NCBI GenBank assembly: GCA_900552225.1
Contig: URYX01000062.1
Location: forward strand, 1 to 8,937
Origin: an uncultured Oscillospiraceae bacterium
GTDB taxonomy: Bacteria; Bacillota; Clostridia; Oscillospirales; Acutalibacteraceae
Length of the DNA stretch: 8,937 nt
Direction of reading: 5' to 3'
In this document: positions 8,404 to 8,937 of the stretch, piece after piece
Position numbering within the stretch: the stretch's first letter is position 1
Layout of the letters: each line of letters opens with the position of its first letter
Program-made: the position numbers and the translations under genes
The notes under the pieces: generated by a model
Told to the model about the DNA's origin: nothing
The model's input: the letters and a program-made list of their open reading frames with translations, nothing else
Databases searched by the model: none

Positions 8404-8432
8404 TTGTCAAACGGGCGGTTTCGCGGTATACT
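8404..8432 (+). promoter_or_regulatory. Sigma-A promoter of dus
   Basis: TTGTCA (8404-8409) and TATACT (8427-8432) are separated by exactly 17 bases. Each hexamer has one mismatch to the sigma-A consensus. Initiation near 8439 gives a leader of about 50 bases before the GTG start at 8489. Confidence 0.8.
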
Positions 8433-8443
8433 GCTTGCAGGAA

Positions 8444-8470
8444 TTCCGGGAAATGTCGGATTTTCCGGAA
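8444..8470 (+). promoter_or_regulatory. Stem-loop in the dus leader
   Basis: TTCCGGGAAAT (8444-8454) pairs with ATTTTCCGGAA (8460-8470) as an 11-bp stem with a single G-U wobble and a 5-base GTCGG loop. It starts about 5 bases into the predicted transcript and ends 3 bases before the Shine-Dalgarno sequence AAGGAGG (8474-8480). The position suits 5'-end protection or control of ribosome access; the TCCGGAA core could also be a DNA-level site. Confidence 0.5.
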
Positions 8471-8488
8471 ACGAAGGAGGTATGCGGC

Positions 8489-8937
8489 GTGCAGATCGGA
8501 GAGGTGACCCTGCGGGGATATGCACTGCTGGCCCCGATGGCCGGGGTGGCGGATCGGGCCTTCCGCCGGATCTGCCGTGACTACGGCGCGGCGGGAGTGG
8601 TCAGCGAGATGGTCTCCTCCAAGGGGCTGTGTCAGGGGGACCGCAAGAGCCGGGAGCTTTTGGTGCTGGATCGCGAGGAGCGTCCGGCGGCCGTGCAGCT
8701 GTTCGGGGATGACCCCGCGCGGATGGCGGAGGCGGCGCGGCAGGCGATGGCGGCCGCGCCGGACTGGATCGACATCAACATGGGCTGTCCGGCCCCGAAA
8801 ATTGCGGGCAACCGCTGCGGCAGTGCGCTGATGCGCGACCCCGAGCTGTGCCGCCGGATCGTGGCGGCGGTGGCGGCGGCGGTGCCGGTACCGGTGACGG
8901 CCAAAATACGCAAGGGCTATGCCGCCGACGCAGTGAA
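8489..8937 (+). CDS. tRNA-dihydrouridine synthase, 5' part (DusB-like)
   Basis: Dus enzymes are FMN-dependent TIM-barrel proteins that reduce specific uridines to dihydrouridine in tRNA. The gene is cut by the window edge; 149 codons are present out of roughly 320 expected. The GTG at 8489 lies 8 bases after AAGGAGG (8474-8480) and gives the normal family N-terminus, VQIGEVTLRGYALLAPMAGV. Seen in order are the FMN-binding LAPMAGVADRAFR (14-26), SEMVSSKG (39-46), VQLFGDDP (69-76), IDINMGCPAPK (94-104) with the expected catalytic Cys100, GSALMRDP (111-118) and TAKIRKG (137-143) with the expected phosphate- or substrate-binding Lys139. The sequence resembles the DusB/NifR3 branch. Subfamily, and so the target uridine, cannot be fixed from half a protein. 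It is transcribed away from secA. Confidence 0.93.
   Translation, partial: MQIGEVTLRGYALLAPMAGVADRAFRRICRDYGAAGVVSEMVSSKGLCQGDRKSRELLVLDREERPAAVQLFGDDPARMAEAARQAMAAAPDWIDINMGCPAPKIAGNRCGSALMRDPELCRRIVAAVAAAVPVPVTAKIRKGYAADAV

Overview
The window is GC-rich DNA from an endospore-forming Firmicute. The evidence is a germination protease gene (gpr) next to a stage II sporulation gene (spoIIP), strong AGGAGG-type ribosome binding sites, and a SecA carrying an insertion that I associate with Clostridia. High GC together with these traits suggests the Oscillospiraceae/Ruminococcaceae side of the Clostridia. That placement is an inference from gene content and composition, not a search result.

Layout, left to right. 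(1) Positions 1-59 hold the tail of a neighbouring region and a strong rho-independent terminator. (2) Positions 85-2541 hold a rightward sporulation cluster: gpr (germination protease), spoIIP (engulfment peptidoglycan hydrolase) and an unrecognised small single-pass membrane protein. Promoter-like sequences fit the sporulation sigma factors: a sigma-G/F type before gpr and a sigma-E type between gpr and spoIIP. (3) Positions 2612-2690 hold two back-to-back hairpins that separate this cluster from the leftward genes and probably terminate transcription from both sides. (4) Positions 2746-8243 hold three leftward housekeeping genes. In transcription order these are secA (preprotein translocase ATPase), ychF (Obg-family ATPase) 42 bases behind it, and a CNNM/CBS-domain transporter of the CorC/'hemolysin' family. 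The transporter has its own near-consensus sigma-A promoter and a structured leader of about 110 bases. (5) From 8404 a divergent sigma-A promoter drives a tRNA-dihydrouridine synthase (dus) that runs off the right edge.

The gpr and spoIIP products act at opposite ends of spore life. SpoIIP thins septal peptidoglycan so the mother cell can engulf the forespore. Gpr is made in the forespore and kept as a zymogen until germination, when it degrades the small acid-soluble spore proteins. The leftward and divergent genes are general maintenance genes: secretion, ribosome-associated ATPase, divalent-cation export and tRNA modification.

I see no mobile element, CRISPR array, phage gene, tRNA or rRNA, and no clearly new defence or metabolic system. 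The points most worth a second look are the unknown small membrane protein behind spoIIP, the structured leader of the CBS transporter, the well-placed sporulation promoters, the unusual number of TTG/GTG starts, and stem-loops sitting just upstream of several ribosome binding sites. No gene-free stretch exceeds 300 bases.
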